64,000 bases of DNA from Myxococcales bacterium (GCA_002731825.1 PCCS01000017.1:1-64000), one strand, 5' to 3'. Shown: positions 33,551 through 44,249, numbered from the stretch's first letter. The notes: generated from the sequence alone by a model not told the origin. Made by a program: numbers and translations.

Positions 33551-36424
33551 TTATGGCACGATGCAGGTATAGTCGATGCACTGGCCTTCCGCACAATCTA
33601 CGTCAAGGCGACATTCAGCTACGCCCCACCTCAATTGAAATGGCCCTGCCTCTTCATTGCTGCCATCGACGATGACAAAAACAGGTTCGTCTGCAGCCAC
33701 ATCGAAAACTGCAGCTTCTGTGAGCGCTCCATCTGAACATGCAATTCGGCGGCGCGCTGGGTTCGAACAGTCGCTGACGACGTAGAGGGACAAATCCCAG
33801 CCATTTTCGGGAATCGCTTCGACATACATCATCTGGTCCTGTGGACTAGAGAGTGTGTAGACCACATCTCCGCCCAAGGTGTTATTGCCCGTGCAAAGGT
33901 TAGCATCTAAGAGCCTATAGTCATCATTAGCCGACTGAGTTGAAGCCAACAATTGGCCGCCAGCTGACTCAAGGACTGCTGCTGAATCACAGACTTCATT
34001 GGCTGGTGCCGCACCGACTGATTCAACGTTCATCTGTACGGTCACTCGTCCGCGAGAATTGGCATCAGAGCCATCAATAACCAAATAATAGACGCCTGGT
34101 TCGACCTCCGTCTCGAACCCAAAGCCGCACACATTTGCATCTCTAGCTCGACAATCAGCGCCCAGGAACGCACTGACAGCGAAGGCATCTCCAGCAGCTG
34201 CCGCTTGCAATCGTACATTCGCCCGTTCCAAAAAGGTCAGCCGATAGACAACATCTGGCCCACCGTCGCCCGCACAGCCACTTAAATCATCATTCGCCCG
34301 GTCCAGATTGACACCAAAAACCGTGACACCATCTGGGTTGAAAGCCAGTTCCTGTGCTTGGTTGCACCGGTCATTGTCGGGTTCAACCGCCAGGGGCGCT
34401 GTATCAACATCCAAGCGATAATTTGGGCGTTCTCCAATATCGACCCCATCGACCGCAATATAGTACGTACCGAGTTCGGTGATGGCCGCTCGAGCCGTCG
34501 CCGGTGTTCGCTGGCTGAAATTTGGATCGAGAGGATCGCGTTGCCCTATTGAACAGGCCACCTCACTGGAGGCGTCGCCACAATTACTCCGGATACTAAC
34601 AACAGGGTCACCGAGAGTCCCACCGGCCAAACCGCTGACCGTCGCTGTCATGAGCACAGGTAAGTCGGCTGCGTCATCAAAGGAAACAGAGTAAATCATT
34701 TCTCCGCCATCGGCCTCACCACCCGCACAGATTGGCGAGAATTCATCGTCTTGGTTCAGCTGTGCTTGCACCGAGGCCTCACCTCTCTGCAATTGGAGTG
34801 GAGATGCGTCTTCGCAAAGTCGCAAAACAGCAGATGGGACAGCTGTCATACTGACACGATAGCTCCCCGACCCCGAGCGGGCGCTCAGCTCCAAGCAGTA
34901 GGGACCAGCGCCGGCTCTAAAATTAACAGTCTCGCCACCCTGACGGGACCATTCCCCATCGGTATTTCGAACCGGCTCTCCGTCCACTCGAATGACGCGT
35001 CCAGCGACGACCGCATCCCCAGATGTCACATCGATATCAATGGAGACCTCTTCTCGGACCTGTGTGGCAAAGCAAATGTAATCCAAGTCATCTGGGCACA
35101 GTCGACCGGATAGGTCTCCACTGAAACCCAACTCTCCCGGCGCGCGTACTTGACGCCCGGTCTCGGGTCGATCATCCCCCGCCCCGTTTTCGTTAGCATC
35201 ATCGATACACGCCTCGCCTTCATCAACCAGTGCAACATCGAGAACAAATGCACCGATACCATAGGGTTGCTCCTGATCAACAACTGCATAAATGGTCTGC
35301 TCACTCGGAAACGGACCGACGACCACGGCTTCAACGGGCTGATCGCTCTGAGCGCTGACGAGCTCAGCACCATCGGCATTTCGAATACTTAAATTCAGAT
35401 TAGCGAGATTGTCCTGTTGACGGAGACTGATGGTCGCCGCGTTATTGGCCGGTAGCGTAAACTCAAACCAATCGGCATCATCGCCACAACTGACCAAGCC
35501 ACGCAGCAGGCCTGCGATGATGGGCGTCGCTGTGTCTGCCGTCTCATTGTCCTCATAGACGTCATCAGCGCATTGGGGCAGATCGCATGTGCCATTTAAA
35601 CAAACCCGTGACCCAATACACTCCTCATCATTTGAACAGGTATCCGGCTCAGCACATGCATTACCATCGGCGCGCACACGACATTGCATGCCCATTGGAC
35701 AATCGGCATCCTCTTGGCATGGCCCACAAATGTTCCCCGACCGTTCTTCAAGACAGACGTGTCCGAGCACAGGGCAATCGGCATCTGATTCGCAGGCACC
35801 TGATGGGTCGCGCAAACATTGCCCTGCGTCTGAACAAAGCTGACCTGGAGGACAATTAACGCCATCTTCTCGACAATCCGGTGTGTCTTCACATTCACCG
35901 CCAACGCAAACCCGATTGCCGAGGCACTCACGGCTGTCACTGCAGACAGCCGGTTCAACACAGCGGTGCTGCTGAACATCGCAGGTACCGGCGCCGAAGC
36001 ACTGATCGTCGGTTTCACATTGGCCGCAGCGGCCATCGAAACAAATGGGCAAATTTGGATCTGCGGCAGCACAAGCGGCATCGTCCGCACAGCCACCTGC
36101 ACAGGCCCCATCGACACAGATGCGCCCCTCATTGCATTGCGTGTCACCCTCACAGGGTGCGACTTCAACGCACTCGCCTTGCTCATCACACGTCAACTCA
36201 CGCGGACAATCGCACTCAGTCGACCCTGCATCTGCGGCATCCGGGTTTCCGATGCCTTCGTCGGGTACACCTTCGTCGATGCCTTCATCGGGTGCGATAC
36301 TGCCGCCCATGCCACCAGTCCCGCCGGTGCCGCCATCGGCTCCATCGCCTCCACAACCGAGTGCAAGCGCCAAGGCAATGGCCAAAAACCAACGGCCGTT
36401 CGCGAGCTTTTTAAAATTTGTCAT
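33551..36424 (-). CDS. Large Cys-rich lipoprotein with PPC-like domains
   Basis: 957 residues. A signal peptide ends in a lipobox (LALG before Cys24), so it is a lipoprotein. Asp is not at the +2 position, which favours outer-membrane sorting. A Gly-rich tether (GGTGGTGGMGGS) and an acidic segment follow. Residues about 65-290 are small Cys-rich units with the pattern C-x4-DxxC-x4-xC, like those in eukaryotic EGF/TNFR-type modules. The rest holds repeated beta domains resembling pre-peptidase C-terminal (PPC) domains (CADDVYEDNETADTATPI, then DDADWFEF and so on). It ends with one more Cys cluster. It is probably a cell-surface protein; ligand unknown. It is divergent from a PKD protein. Confidence 0.78.
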   Translation of the reverse strand: MTNFKKLANGRWFLAIALALALGCGGDGADGGTGGTGGMGGSIAPDEGIDEGVPDEGIGNPDAADAGSTECDCPRELTCDEQGECVEVAPCEGDTQCNEGRICVDGACAGGCADDAACAAADPNLPICFDGRCGQCETDDQCFGAGTCDVQQHRCVEPAVCSDSRECLGNRVCVGGECEDTPDCREDGVNCPPGQLCSDAGQCLRDPSGACESDADCPVLGHVCLEERSGNICGPCQEDADCPMGMQCRVRADGNACAEPDTCSNDEECIGSRVCLNGTCDLPQCADDVYEDNETADTATPIIAGLLRGLVSCGDDADWFEFTLPANNAATISLRQQDNLANLNLSIRNADGAELVSAQSDQPVEAVVVGPFPSEQTIYAVVDQEQPYGIGAFVLDVALVDEGEACIDDANENGAGDDRPETGRQVRAPGELGFSGDLSGRLCPDDLDYICFATQVREEVSIDIDVTSGDAVVAGRVIRVDGEPVRNTDGEWSRQGGETVNFRAGAGPYCLELSARSGSGSYRVSMTAVPSAVLRLCEDASPLQLQRGEASVQAQLNQDDEFSPICAGGEADGGEMIYSVSFDDAADLPVLMTATVSGLAGGTLGDPVVSIRSNCGDASSEVACSIGQRDPLDPNFSQRTPATARAAITELGTYYIAVDGVDIGERPNYRLDVDTAPLAVEPDNDRCNQAQELAFNPDGVTVFGVNLDRANDDLSGCAGDGGPDVVYRLTFLERANVRLQAAAAGDAFAVSAFLGADCRARDANVCGFGFETEVEPGVYYLVIDGSDANSRGRVTVQMNVESVGAAPANEVCDSAAVLESAGGQLLASTQSANDDYRLLDANLCTGNNTLGGDVVYTLSSPQDQMMYVEAIPENGWDLSLYVVSDCSNPARRRIACSDGALTEAAVFDVAADEPVFVIVDGSNEEAGPFQLRWGVAECRLDVDCAEGQCIDYTCIVP

Positions 36425-36625
36425 CTGTCATTCCCCTCAACCGAAGCCTGTTGGTTTTGATGCTAAGTAATTATGTGGCCTGGATGCAACCTTACGATGA
36501 CCCAAAATCAACATCTTGAAAAAAAAGTGAAATAATCAGGGGAAAACAGCAATCAGTACTTGGATCTATCCCAGCACTCAATGTACCCTCACAACGGCTA
36601 AGATTCGTGGGGAGGTCTGGCATCT

Positions 36626-39600
36626 ATGGTTAAGTACATTATCTTCTTTCTCGTCAGCTTGTGGATTGGCCAAAGTCAGGCGGGTGTTCCAGAACACTGG
36701 GTCAGTATCGTGTCGCCCAACGCGGGAGAGTGCGTGAATAATGGCCCTGAAACGTTCACAGGCGGTATTATCGGAGGCGAGGCACAAGCACCCGCCCGAG
36801 ATGTCCCCTTGGTCTTTCAAGCCTACTCCGTCGATGGAGAACCACTTACGCTGACCTTTCTGACGGAGTGGACAGAAATTGCGCCCAATGGGCAAGCGGT
36901 CGATCGAAACGAGATGTATCAGATCGTATTGAGCGTACCGGCTGACGAGATCTTGGAGACCGATGGGTACCCAATTCCCGGTTTTTTCGTAAACGATGGA
37001 GACGATGTCAGGCTGACCATCCGGGCAGAGCACCCGACATTTGGTCCGACTGACTCCGATGTGGTTTTTGATTTAGATCGAAAAGCTCCTGTGGTCGTCA
37101 TGAACCCCGACTCAATTGCAAACGCGCAGAGCGAATGCGCTGACGACCCCGCAGATTTCAACTACCAAGTCTCAGACGAACGGACGCCCGAGGAAGAAAT
37201 TATTAGTGCTATCCGTGTCGAACGAGACGGCTGTATCGTTCGACGCGTCATCAACGTCCGAGACAATTGCGGCAACGGAAACGCCCAAGAACTGGAACTG
37301 ATAAGCGAAGCGCCGGCCGATGCCGCGTCCATCGACCTTGAGATTCTTGGTTTTCGCTGCACCATCGATGGCTGTGTTACCGAGGGAGATGGTGCAATTC
37401 AGTTCGAGGATGGCGCTCGGGTCTCGATGCCAACTTTCGTACCTGTGATCAATGCGCCCAACGGGTGCGCATCCAGCGTCGAGGCTGTGGTCATGAGAGC
37501 TGATGAGCAAGTTGACAGCTGTCCTGAATCGCCCCCAGTGCTGACCGGTGCTCCGGGCAATGAGTGTGCGGGTGATGCCGCATGCGCAGGTGCTCAGACA
37601 TGTAACAACGGCTACTGCGCTGAGCCTGCTCAATGTCAAGATAATGCCGATTGCAGAGGCGAACGCGTTTGCAAGGCAGACGGTTGTGTGAGTCCATGCT
37701 CACCCCTTGAAGGGGGTCGAGTCTTCGAAGACGCCGGCGATTATGTCGCTCGGTTACGGGTCAGCAGTTGCGACGGAAACGCCGTCGAGACCAGCATGAC
37801 GGTCACAGTCCTTGAGAAGCCAATTGCTGTTGCCGGCGGAAACCTGGAGAACGGTGACTACGAAGTGCGCCAGGGAGAGCAGCTCGTTTTAGATGGCAGC
37901 ACCAGCTTTGCTGCGCCAGAGGTCGGCGGGATTGTCCAATACGCCTGGGACTTAAACGGTGATGGCTTTTATAACGTAGATAACGAGATCTTTGCTGGCG
38001 ACCAGCCGACCGTCGAGTTTGACACATTGACCTCGGGGCAGTTCCGTCGACGCTTGCGCGTCACCGCTGGTAATGGAACGTCGGCTTATGTCTGGTTTAA
38101 TATTACGGTCTTAGACGTCGACCCAATCTGTGATGCAGGCGGTCCATACGAAATTTTCGAAGGGGAGGCTCTCGAATTAGACGGTAGCCTGAGCGCTGCA
38201 GGCCATGAGACCGATCCCATTCGGTCATACGCGTGGGATTTCGGAGATGGTTTCAGACCCCAGACAGGCGCAACATTACGCCGTCCATTGCATATTTATA
38301 GAGATGCGAGCAACGGACCGCTGACCGTGACGCTGACCGTCTCAGATCCAGATTCTCAGAGTCAGTGCACAGCAGACGTCATCGTCAACGATGTCCAACC
38401 GCAATTAGATGGCGTCACCGTTTTAAACCCGCAGGCCGCGACCGAGGGTGAGTTGATGCGGTTTGAAGCGAATGCTCAGCCGGGTAGTCAGTCAGACCCC
38501 CTCACATACTTTGCCTGGACATTTGGCCTCCCTGGGGCGGGTTCGGAAGGTGAAGCACGACGAACAGCGGAATACACATACATGGACAATGGAACCTATC
38601 AAGTCTGTGTGACGGTACAGGATGAGGATTCCAACGTCAGCGACTGTACTGAACTTGAAATCGCAGACCTCGAGCCTTTTGCATCCATGAATGGGCCTGA
38701 CCGGGCCATTCAAGGGGAAGAACTCACCTTCGATGCGTCGAATACCCAGGCAGGCGGTCTCGCTGACCCATTGACCATGCTGGTTTGGAATTGGGGCGAT
38801 GGCAGTAATCTGGAAACGGTTCAACTCGGCAACAATGTGCCGAACCAGTTTCTCGGTACGCACACATACGCTGAGGATGGCGTGTACACGGTGACCTTAC
38901 GTGTCGTCGATGAGGACTCTGCTGCCATCGTAACCCAGGTCGTCACCGTTGAAGACGCGCAACCTGAAGCTCAATTTGAAATCAATTACCCCGGCCTCGA
39001 GCGAACCATTGCGGAAGGTGTTGACCTACTCTTCAATGCTGCGGGTAGTCGGGCGGGCAGCGTCACCGATCCCATCGAAGAGTTCGTCTGGGACTTCGGC
39101 GATGGGACAACGCGTACACTCGAACGAAACCAGCCGGGTGTAACCCACAAATGGGCCGACGAGGGCGCCTACGAAGTGCGCCTCACAGTCATAGATGACG
39201 ACGGCAGTGAATCATCGCTTATGCGAATTGTCGAAGTCACCAACCGCGCTCCCACTGTCCAATTGCAGGCAGACTCGAATCAAGTGGACATCGGTGAAAA
39301 CGTCTTGTTTGTCGCACTGAGTGGCGATGCCCCCGCAGACGATGGCGCTCGAATTGTTGCATTAATAGATGATGTTGAGGGCGACTTGCCGCCGGCGCTT
39401 GTCCGGTGGGAGATGGGCGATGGCTCGGTCATCGAGGCTGGCTCACATCGCTATGCATTTAACTCGCTCGGTCAAAAGACTGTTCGCGTCACCGTCGATG
39501 ATGGTGACGGAGGAAGCACGGATGCTGAGATCGTTCTCAACGTAACCCCGGCTGCACCGTCCATTGAAGCCATCGACCCACAGACTGTCAGAGAGGGTGA

Positions 39601-40789
39601 GCTGCTGACTTTCGATGTTCTCGTCAATGCACCCGTCATCGGTCCTGGCCAGTACGATCAAATCGACGTGACAACCGTCGAAAGCCCACCGGGTGCTGAG
39701 GTCGAATACATTCAGGAAGAATCAGATATTCGTGTCAGATTTACCTGGCAACCCACATTTTATGATGCCGGATATCATCGACTTTGGCTGCGCGCCAACA
39801 GCTCCGAGGCCGAACGACTTCGTATTATCGATATCAATGTCGACGATGCGGGCGTACCTCGCCTCGTCGCATTGAGCGGAAGTCCATCTCGCGGCGTCAT
39901 TAACTTCTATGACTACGAACGCGGTCTACGCTCAGTTGTCCTGCGCTCCAACGCCGAGATCGAACTGGGCTTGGGTGTGGGTAGCCTGTGTGCGTCACCG
40001 GACGGACGCTATGTTTGGGCAACAGTGCCGGGATCGAACAAAGTGGCGGTTGTTTCAACCGCGGGTGCAGGCGAACTCGTTCGTCGGATTCCCGTGGGCG
40101 GCATGCCGAGCGCTGCCGTGTACGGTGATAACCATATTTGGGTGACAAACCGACTTGATTCAAGCCTATCTGTCATCAATGCAGCCTCGATGAAAGTCGT
40201 CACTACATTTGCCTTAGATGGGCTCAATGAGCCCAGTGACTTGGCTTGGCTGCCTGGCGGGGATGGTAATGCTGCCCAGTTACTTGTCGTCTCTGCCTCG
40301 GGTCACATGGCGGTCATCGATCCTGAACAAGTACTCATCGGCGGTTTAAATCCGATTGTGTCAACACGACAGGTTGGCGGCATCCTCGATCGAATCGTCA
40401 TCGATGTAGACCATGATGCAGTCTTCATATCGGACTCCAAGACGCGACGTGTCTATCGACTTGCTGCATCGAGTGTCACTGATGAAGACGCCAACGTTGA
40501 AGGCATCCCACTGGCGTTTGCGGCACGGGACCTTCATGCGAGCGATGGCCGCCTTTGGGCCGCAACTGAAATGAGTTTGGTCGAATGGAGCGACGGGAAC
40601 ACAGCATCAAATGATTTGATTCGAGCGAGAGCGCTGACTCAGGTCATTGAACAAGCTGTTCCCGGAGGTGCATTGGGCGTCGCGACAGGCAACCGCGTCG
40701 AGAACTATAGCTCAGACGACATGTCGCGCATCACCGATGCGGCCGGCAATAATATAAGACGAATTTTGACACTGGTTGCTCCAAGATAA
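36626..40789 (+). CDS. Large secreted protein with about six PKD domains and a C-terminal beta-propeller
   Basis: 1387 residues. The signal peptide ends around QSQA (residue 20). Order: a unique N-terminal beta region (20-280), a Cys-rich unit like those of the neighbouring lipoproteins (about 310-360), then tandem PKD-type domains starting near 395, 496, 590, 682, 778 and 874, recognisable by WDFGDG / WNWGDG and the ending TYxxxGxYxVxLTV. An Ig-like linker (975-1070) follows, then a C-terminal region from 1075 with YVTN-type blades (SPDGRYVWATVPGSNKVAVV). No transmembrane anchor is seen, so it is secreted or held by another component. GGAGG lies about 10 bases before the ATG. It precedes a second Cys-rich lipoprotein by 44 bp. 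Confidence 0.85.
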   Translation: MVKYIIFFLVSLWIGQSQAGVPEHWVSIVSPNAGECVNNGPETFTGGIIGGEAQAPARDVPLVFQAYSVDGEPLTLTFLTEWTEIAPNGQAVDRNEMYQIVLSVPADEILETDGYPIPGFFVNDGDDVRLTIRAEHPTFGPTDSDVVFDLDRKAPVVVMNPDSIANAQSECADDPADFNYQVSDERTPEEEIISAIRVERDGCIVRRVINVRDNCGNGNAQELELISEAPADAASIDLEILGFRCTIDGCVTEGDGAIQFEDGARVSMPTFVPVINAPNGCASSVEAVVMRADEQVDSCPESPPVLTGAPGNECAGDAACAGAQTCNNGYCAEPAQCQDNADCRGERVCKADGCVSPCSPLEGGRVFEDAGDYVARLRVSSCDGNAVETSMTVTVLEKPIAVAGGNLENGDYEVRQGEQLVLDGSTSFAAPEVGGIVQYAWDLNGDGFYNVDNEIFAGDQPTVEFDTLTSGQFRRRLRVTAGNGTSAYVWFNITVLDVDPICDAGGPYEIFEGEALELDGSLSAAGHETDPIRSYAWDFGDGFRPQTGATLRRPLHIYRDASNGPLTVTLTVSDPDSQSQCTADVIVNDVQPQLDGVTVLNPQAATEGELMRFEANAQPGSQSDPLTYFAWTFGLPGAGSEGEARRTAEYTYMDNGTYQVCVTVQDEDSNVSDCTELEIADLEPFASMNGPDRAIQGEELTFDASNTQAGGLADPLTMLVWNWGDGSNLETVQLGNNVPNQFLGTHTYAEDGVYTVTLRVVDEDSAAIVTQVVTVEDAQPEAQFEINYPGLERTIAEGVDLLFNAAGSRAGSVTDPIEEFVWDFGDGTTRTLERNQPGVTHKWADEGAYEVRLTVIDDDGSESSLMRIVEVTNRAPTVQLQADSNQVDIGENVLFVALSGDAPADDGARIVALIDDVEGDLPPALVRWEMGDGSVIEAGSHRYAFNSLGQKTVRVTVDDGDGGSTDAEIVLNVTPAAPSIEAIDPQTVREGELLTFDVLVNAPVIGPGQYDQIDVTTVESPPGAEVEYIQEESDIRVRFTWQPTFYDAGYHRLWLRANSSEAERLRIIDINVDDAGVPRLVALSGSPSRGVINFYDYERGLRSVVLRSNAEIELGLGVGSLCASPDGRYVWATVPGSNKVAVVSTAGAGELVRRIPVGGMPSAAVYGDNHIWVTNRLDSSLSVINAASMKVVTTFALDGLNEPSDLAWLPGGDGNAAQLLVVSASGHMAVIDPEQVLIGGLNPIVSTRQVGGILDRIVIDVDHDAVFISDSKTRRVYRLAASSVTDEDANVEGIPLAFAARDLHASDGRLWAATEMSLVEWSDGNTASNDLIRARALTQVIEQAVPGGALGVATGNRVENYSSDDMSRITDAAGNNIRRILTLVAPR

Positions 40790-40833
40790 TGAGTGCACGT
40801 TAAGACTTAGAAACTGGAATCCAGAGACATTGA

Positions 40834-43800
40834 GTGGATAAAGGGGTTCTCTTGAATACTTTAATTGGTCATATCGGAAGATTATTACTCGCGGTGGCGT
40901 GTGCCGTTGCGTTGGGTGCATGTTCGGATGAAACGCCTGGACAGCCCGTCAATGGCACGGGTGGAACAGGCGGTGCCGGTGGCATGGGCGCGAGTGGCGG
41001 TGCTGGCGGCGATGGCGGTGCCGGTGGTGGCGGCGGTGGCGATATGCTTTGCGTCAACAACGGACAATGTCCTGAGGGCCAGTACTGCGAACTAGACGGA
41101 GGCCGGGTCGGTAACTGCCTACCTGGATGCCGTGACGACGAGGAGTGCGGCGACGGTGAAGTTTGTAATCCTGATTCGCACATGTGCGAAGAGGAGCCCT
41201 GCGAAATCGACTCGGATTGCCCTGGCAGCGACCAGTATTGCAACGAGGGCACGTGCATTGAAGGGTGCCGAAGCACTGAAGAATCGTGTAACGAACTCGA
41301 CGAAGTTGGCCGAAGCAGCATCTGCGACATGGACACGCGTCTGTGTGTCCCACTCTATGCATGCTGTACAGGTGTTGACATGTGTCAGGTGGAGTTACAG
41401 GCAACCTGTGAGGCCAATGGTGGCGTGGCTCTTGAAGGAGCAGCCGATTGTAGCTCTAACCCGTGTGGTGTCGACTGCGTCGAAGACTCTGACTGTGGTG
41501 CCGATGTCACTCGATATTGCTCTGAGCCCGATGGCCGCTGCCAAGATGGCTGCCGACTCGACGAACCGGGCAGCTGCGAGGACGGTCAGGTGTGTGACCC
41601 GAATACCCATCAATGCATCGACTTGCTCTGTGGCAGTAACAATGATTGCCCAGACGACAGATATTGCGACCTCAGGGATGGCCGAGGCCTCTGTCTGCCG
41701 GGTTGCCGAGATGACGACGGGTGCGAGGATGGTCTGAGCTGCAACGACAATGTGTGCGTCCAGATTTGTGACCCGAATGATGAAGACTCGTGCGGCGACG
41801 GTCAGTTCTGTAATCCAGACACGGAGCAATGTGAGGACGCATGCCAAGAACATGCAGATTGTGACGAAGGTCGCTTCTGCGATGCTCAATCTGGCGCATG
41901 TCTACCGGGATGTCGTGACGACGAAGGCGAAGGCGGCGAGCCGAATGATACCCAAGACACTGCAACAGTACTGACGCTAGATCCTCCAGACGCCAATGGC
42001 CGTCGATATGGGTCGGTTGAGGGTCGCATACTCTGCGATAACAATGCCGACGTCATTCGCATCGATGTCCCCGCTGGCGCACGATTGCGCGTCGACGTCA
42101 CTTTCGACCAGGGTACACCGAATTTCACACTCGATGGTAACAGTGGAAACTGTGGCGATGACAGCAATTGTGCCGAAGCACTGGAATGGACATGCGAGGA
42201 GCGTGTTTGTGTTGGTCCAACACAGGAGGCGCGAGGCCGAGACCAGTTCGCAGCGATCGAATACCCCGCTATCGGTGAATTGGTTCAAGACGTCGCGAGC
42301 TATTACGTCACCATTGCACCGACAAACCAGAGGATTACATACAGAGTCGACGTAGTTGTCGTCGACGCAGCAACCGGCTGTATCCCCGATATTAGAGAGC
42401 GCGCTGGCGATAACAACGCCGGCAATGCAACGGAAATTGAGTCGGGCTTCGCCGATACCATCAGGGGTGTTATTTGCCCTGAAGATGAAGATTGGTTCAG
42501 GATTTCTCTCGACCCGAATGATGGACTCTCAATGACTCTCAGAAGCTTAGATGGAACGCCCATCGATGCCTACTTCTACCCGGCTGGCGCTAACAGGGCT
42601 GACCCAGTGCTGCGAGCGGCACAAGACAGCGACCGCGAAGATTACGCGCAGGGCGAGAGTAGTTTTGTGCCTGGTGGTGATTGGTTTGTCGTCCTAACTG
42701 GACGGGCACCCGATGAATCCGGGGCCTATGAATTGGATGTTCTGCACTCACCAAGCGTGGTCGACTGCGGTGACGGTGACCAAGGCGACTCCGTGGCAAC
42801 GGGCGAGCCTGTTGTCGTCGAGGTCGACATGGAAACCGAGTTGAATGACCTAGCGATTTGTAACGCTGATGGAGCTGATGTGGATATGTTCTGCTTCAAT
42901 GTCGAAGCAGATGAAATGATCACAGCGGCCGCAGCCATGACAGGACCGGATGCGCAAGCAGGCCGTCTGCGAATCCAGGTGGTCAACGCGGCGGGTGAAA
43001 TCGTCAGTAATGATGCCGTCAATACAGTCGGTGCAGAACGACTATATGCCCGCGTGATCGGGACGGAGCAGGGTCTCTACTGCGTTCGCGTGGAAGGCAT
43101 TAACCGCAGCCAAGGTACCTATGACCTCTTCGTCAGCCGAAGCGGCGATATGGGCGGCATGTGCGGACTCGATTTCACTGAAAATAATGGACCGCGAAAC
43201 GATCGAGCCAGTATGCCCACCGTTTTGGAATCCAACAACGGTCAATATGCGTTTGATGAAGGCTATCTATGCGACCCAGGGGTACCGGATGAAGATTGGT
43301 ATCGCTTTGACATCGAGCAAGCAAACTCGTCCGTCTGTGTGACCGTAGGTGGCTTTAGTGCTGCCCGTGCTGACATCGATGTTGGCATCTTCCCGGCTAC
43401 AGGGAATGCCATGGGTCCAAACTGTACTCAAGGTGGCCAACCTGCCTGTGATCGCAGCGGCGGCGGTGCCTGTATCCCCGGCGCGGGGGGCCAGTTTTTC
43501 TGCACACCGGCTCTCGAGCGAGAAGCCACCAATTACGATTCAGAGGTCATCTCTATTCGTCGGAATATCTTTAGAGACCGCCAAGGCGAATATCTTGCGC
43601 GTATCCACCATAACGATATGAATGAGGGCCCCTATCAACTCAATATCACGGTGATCCCGCCGTCTGATATCTGTGAAGACGACGCCTATGAGCCAAATAA
43701 CGATGTTGGAGATGAAACCTTCTTGGGCAGTGGTGAGGTCTCGGTCTGTGATGCTTGGATTTGTGAGGATGAACAGATCGATGGCGACCGGTACACCATC

Positions 43801-44238
43801 GAAGTACCCGCCGGCCAAGATCGCACTGTGCTTGTGAACTACTCAGACTTAGTCGAGGGCCGACTCTTCGTTGGCGCTGTGGACGGCGCTCTAGGAGAAG
43901 ACGCTGCGATAGCCGGTGTCGAAAGCGGTATTTTGGCGGGCGGCAATCAATGTATCAATATTCGTGGTGGCGATGAGAATAAGCAAGTGACGCTCTCGGT
44001 TGTACAGGCAGAACGCGCACCAGCCAATGACCTCGGTCGAACGGATTACCTGCTGCGAGTTGTCCCGACGGATCTTGCCAATGAGCCAGGTGGTGAGTGC
44101 GTTCAACTGGGTGCAGTCGACTTGAGCAGTGCTCAATTTCCCAATGGCGTGTGCCCACCAAGGGCTGAATGGCCAGTCAACGACATCCTCGGCATTGCTA
44201 TTCAGCCCAATGGCTGTTGGCCTTTGCTGGAGCTATAG
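40834..44238 (+). CDS. Second large Cys-rich lipoprotein with PPC-like domains
   Basis: 1134 residues. The lipobox is ALGA before Cys. A long Gly tether (about 40 residues of GGxG-type sequence) leads into about ten Cys-rich units (to about residue 370) with recurring CLPGCRDD and CNPDxxxCE patterns. At least five PPC-like beta domains follow, each opening with an acidic EPND-type segment and containing DxDWFRI-type strands. It is clearly paralogous in layout to the lipoprotein at 33.5-36.4 kb. The start is uncertain: GTG at 40834 or, with AAGGGG 5 bases ahead, TTG at 40852, which would remove six residues before the signal peptide. It probably shares an operon with the PKD protein. Confidence 0.78.
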   Translation: MDKGVLLNTLIGHIGRLLLAVACAVALGACSDETPGQPVNGTGGTGGAGGMGASGGAGGDGGAGGGGGGDMLCVNNGQCPEGQYCELDGGRVGNCLPGCRDDEECGDGEVCNPDSHMCEEEPCEIDSDCPGSDQYCNEGTCIEGCRSTEESCNELDEVGRSSICDMDTRLCVPLYACCTGVDMCQVELQATCEANGGVALEGAADCSSNPCGVDCVEDSDCGADVTRYCSEPDGRCQDGCRLDEPGSCEDGQVCDPNTHQCIDLLCGSNNDCPDDRYCDLRDGRGLCLPGCRDDDGCEDGLSCNDNVCVQICDPNDEDSCGDGQFCNPDTEQCEDACQEHADCDEGRFCDAQSGACLPGCRDDEGEGGEPNDTQDTATVLTLDPPDANGRRYGSVEGRILCDNNADVIRIDVPAGARLRVDVTFDQGTPNFTLDGNSGNCGDDSNCAEALEWTCEERVCVGPTQEARGRDQFAAIEYPAIGELVQDVASYYVTIAPTNQRITYRVDVVVVDAATGCIPDIRERAGDNNAGNATEIESGFADTIRGVICPEDEDWFRISLDPNDGLSMTLRSLDGTPIDAYFYPAGANRADPVLRAAQDSDREDYAQGESSFVPGGDWFVVLTGRAPDESGAYELDVLHSPSVVDCGDGDQGDSVATGEPVVVEVDMETELNDLAICNADGADVDMFCFNVEADEMITAAAAMTGPDAQAGRLRIQVVNAAGEIVSNDAVNTVGAERLYARVIGTEQGLYCVRVEGINRSQGTYDLFVSRSGDMGGMCGLDFTENNGPRNDRASMPTVLESNNGQYAFDEGYLCDPGVPDEDWYRFDIEQANSSVCVTVGGFSAARADIDVGIFPATGNAMGPNCTQGGQPACDRSGGGACIPGAGGQFFCTPALEREATNYDSEVISIRRNIFRDRQGEYLARIHHNDMNEGPYQLNITVIPPSDICEDDAYEPNNDVGDETFLGSGEVSVCDAWICEDEQIDGDRYTIEVPAGQDRTVLVNYSDLVEGRLFVGAVDGALGEDAAIAGVESGILAGGNQCINIRGGDENKQVTLSVVQAERAPANDLGRTDYLLRVVPTDLANEPGGECVQLGAVDLSSAQFPNGVCPPRAEWPVNDILGIAIQPNGCWPLLEL
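40960..41042 (+). repeat. Low-complexity GGN repeat tract encoding a glycine tether
   Basis: An 83-base run dominated by GGT/GGC/GGN codons encodes the Gly-rich tether just after the lipobox of the second large lipoprotein. A shorter related tract encodes the tether in the paralogue (about 36302-36350, minus strand). Such DNA is prone to slippage and produces long spurious Pro-rich frames on the opposite strand. Confidence 0.7.
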
Positions 44239-44249
44239 TCCGCTTCAAA

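Noticed and set aside
33509..33736. Plus-strand frame across the gap between the 248-residue protein and the first lipoprotein
   Set aside because: It lies antisense to both genes, has no binding site and resembles nothing.
35596..36460. Long overlapping frames on both strands over the first lipoprotein's Cys-rich region
   Set aside because: Composition bias of Cys/Gly/Asp codons removes stops from other frames; only the minus-strand lipoprotein has a signal peptide, lipobox and ribosome binding site.
40869..41336. A 155-residue minus-strand frame with a long Pro/Ala run
   Set aside because: It is the antisense reading of the Gly and Cys codons of the second large lipoprotein; it has no ribosome binding site and the plus-strand frame is clearly the coding one.
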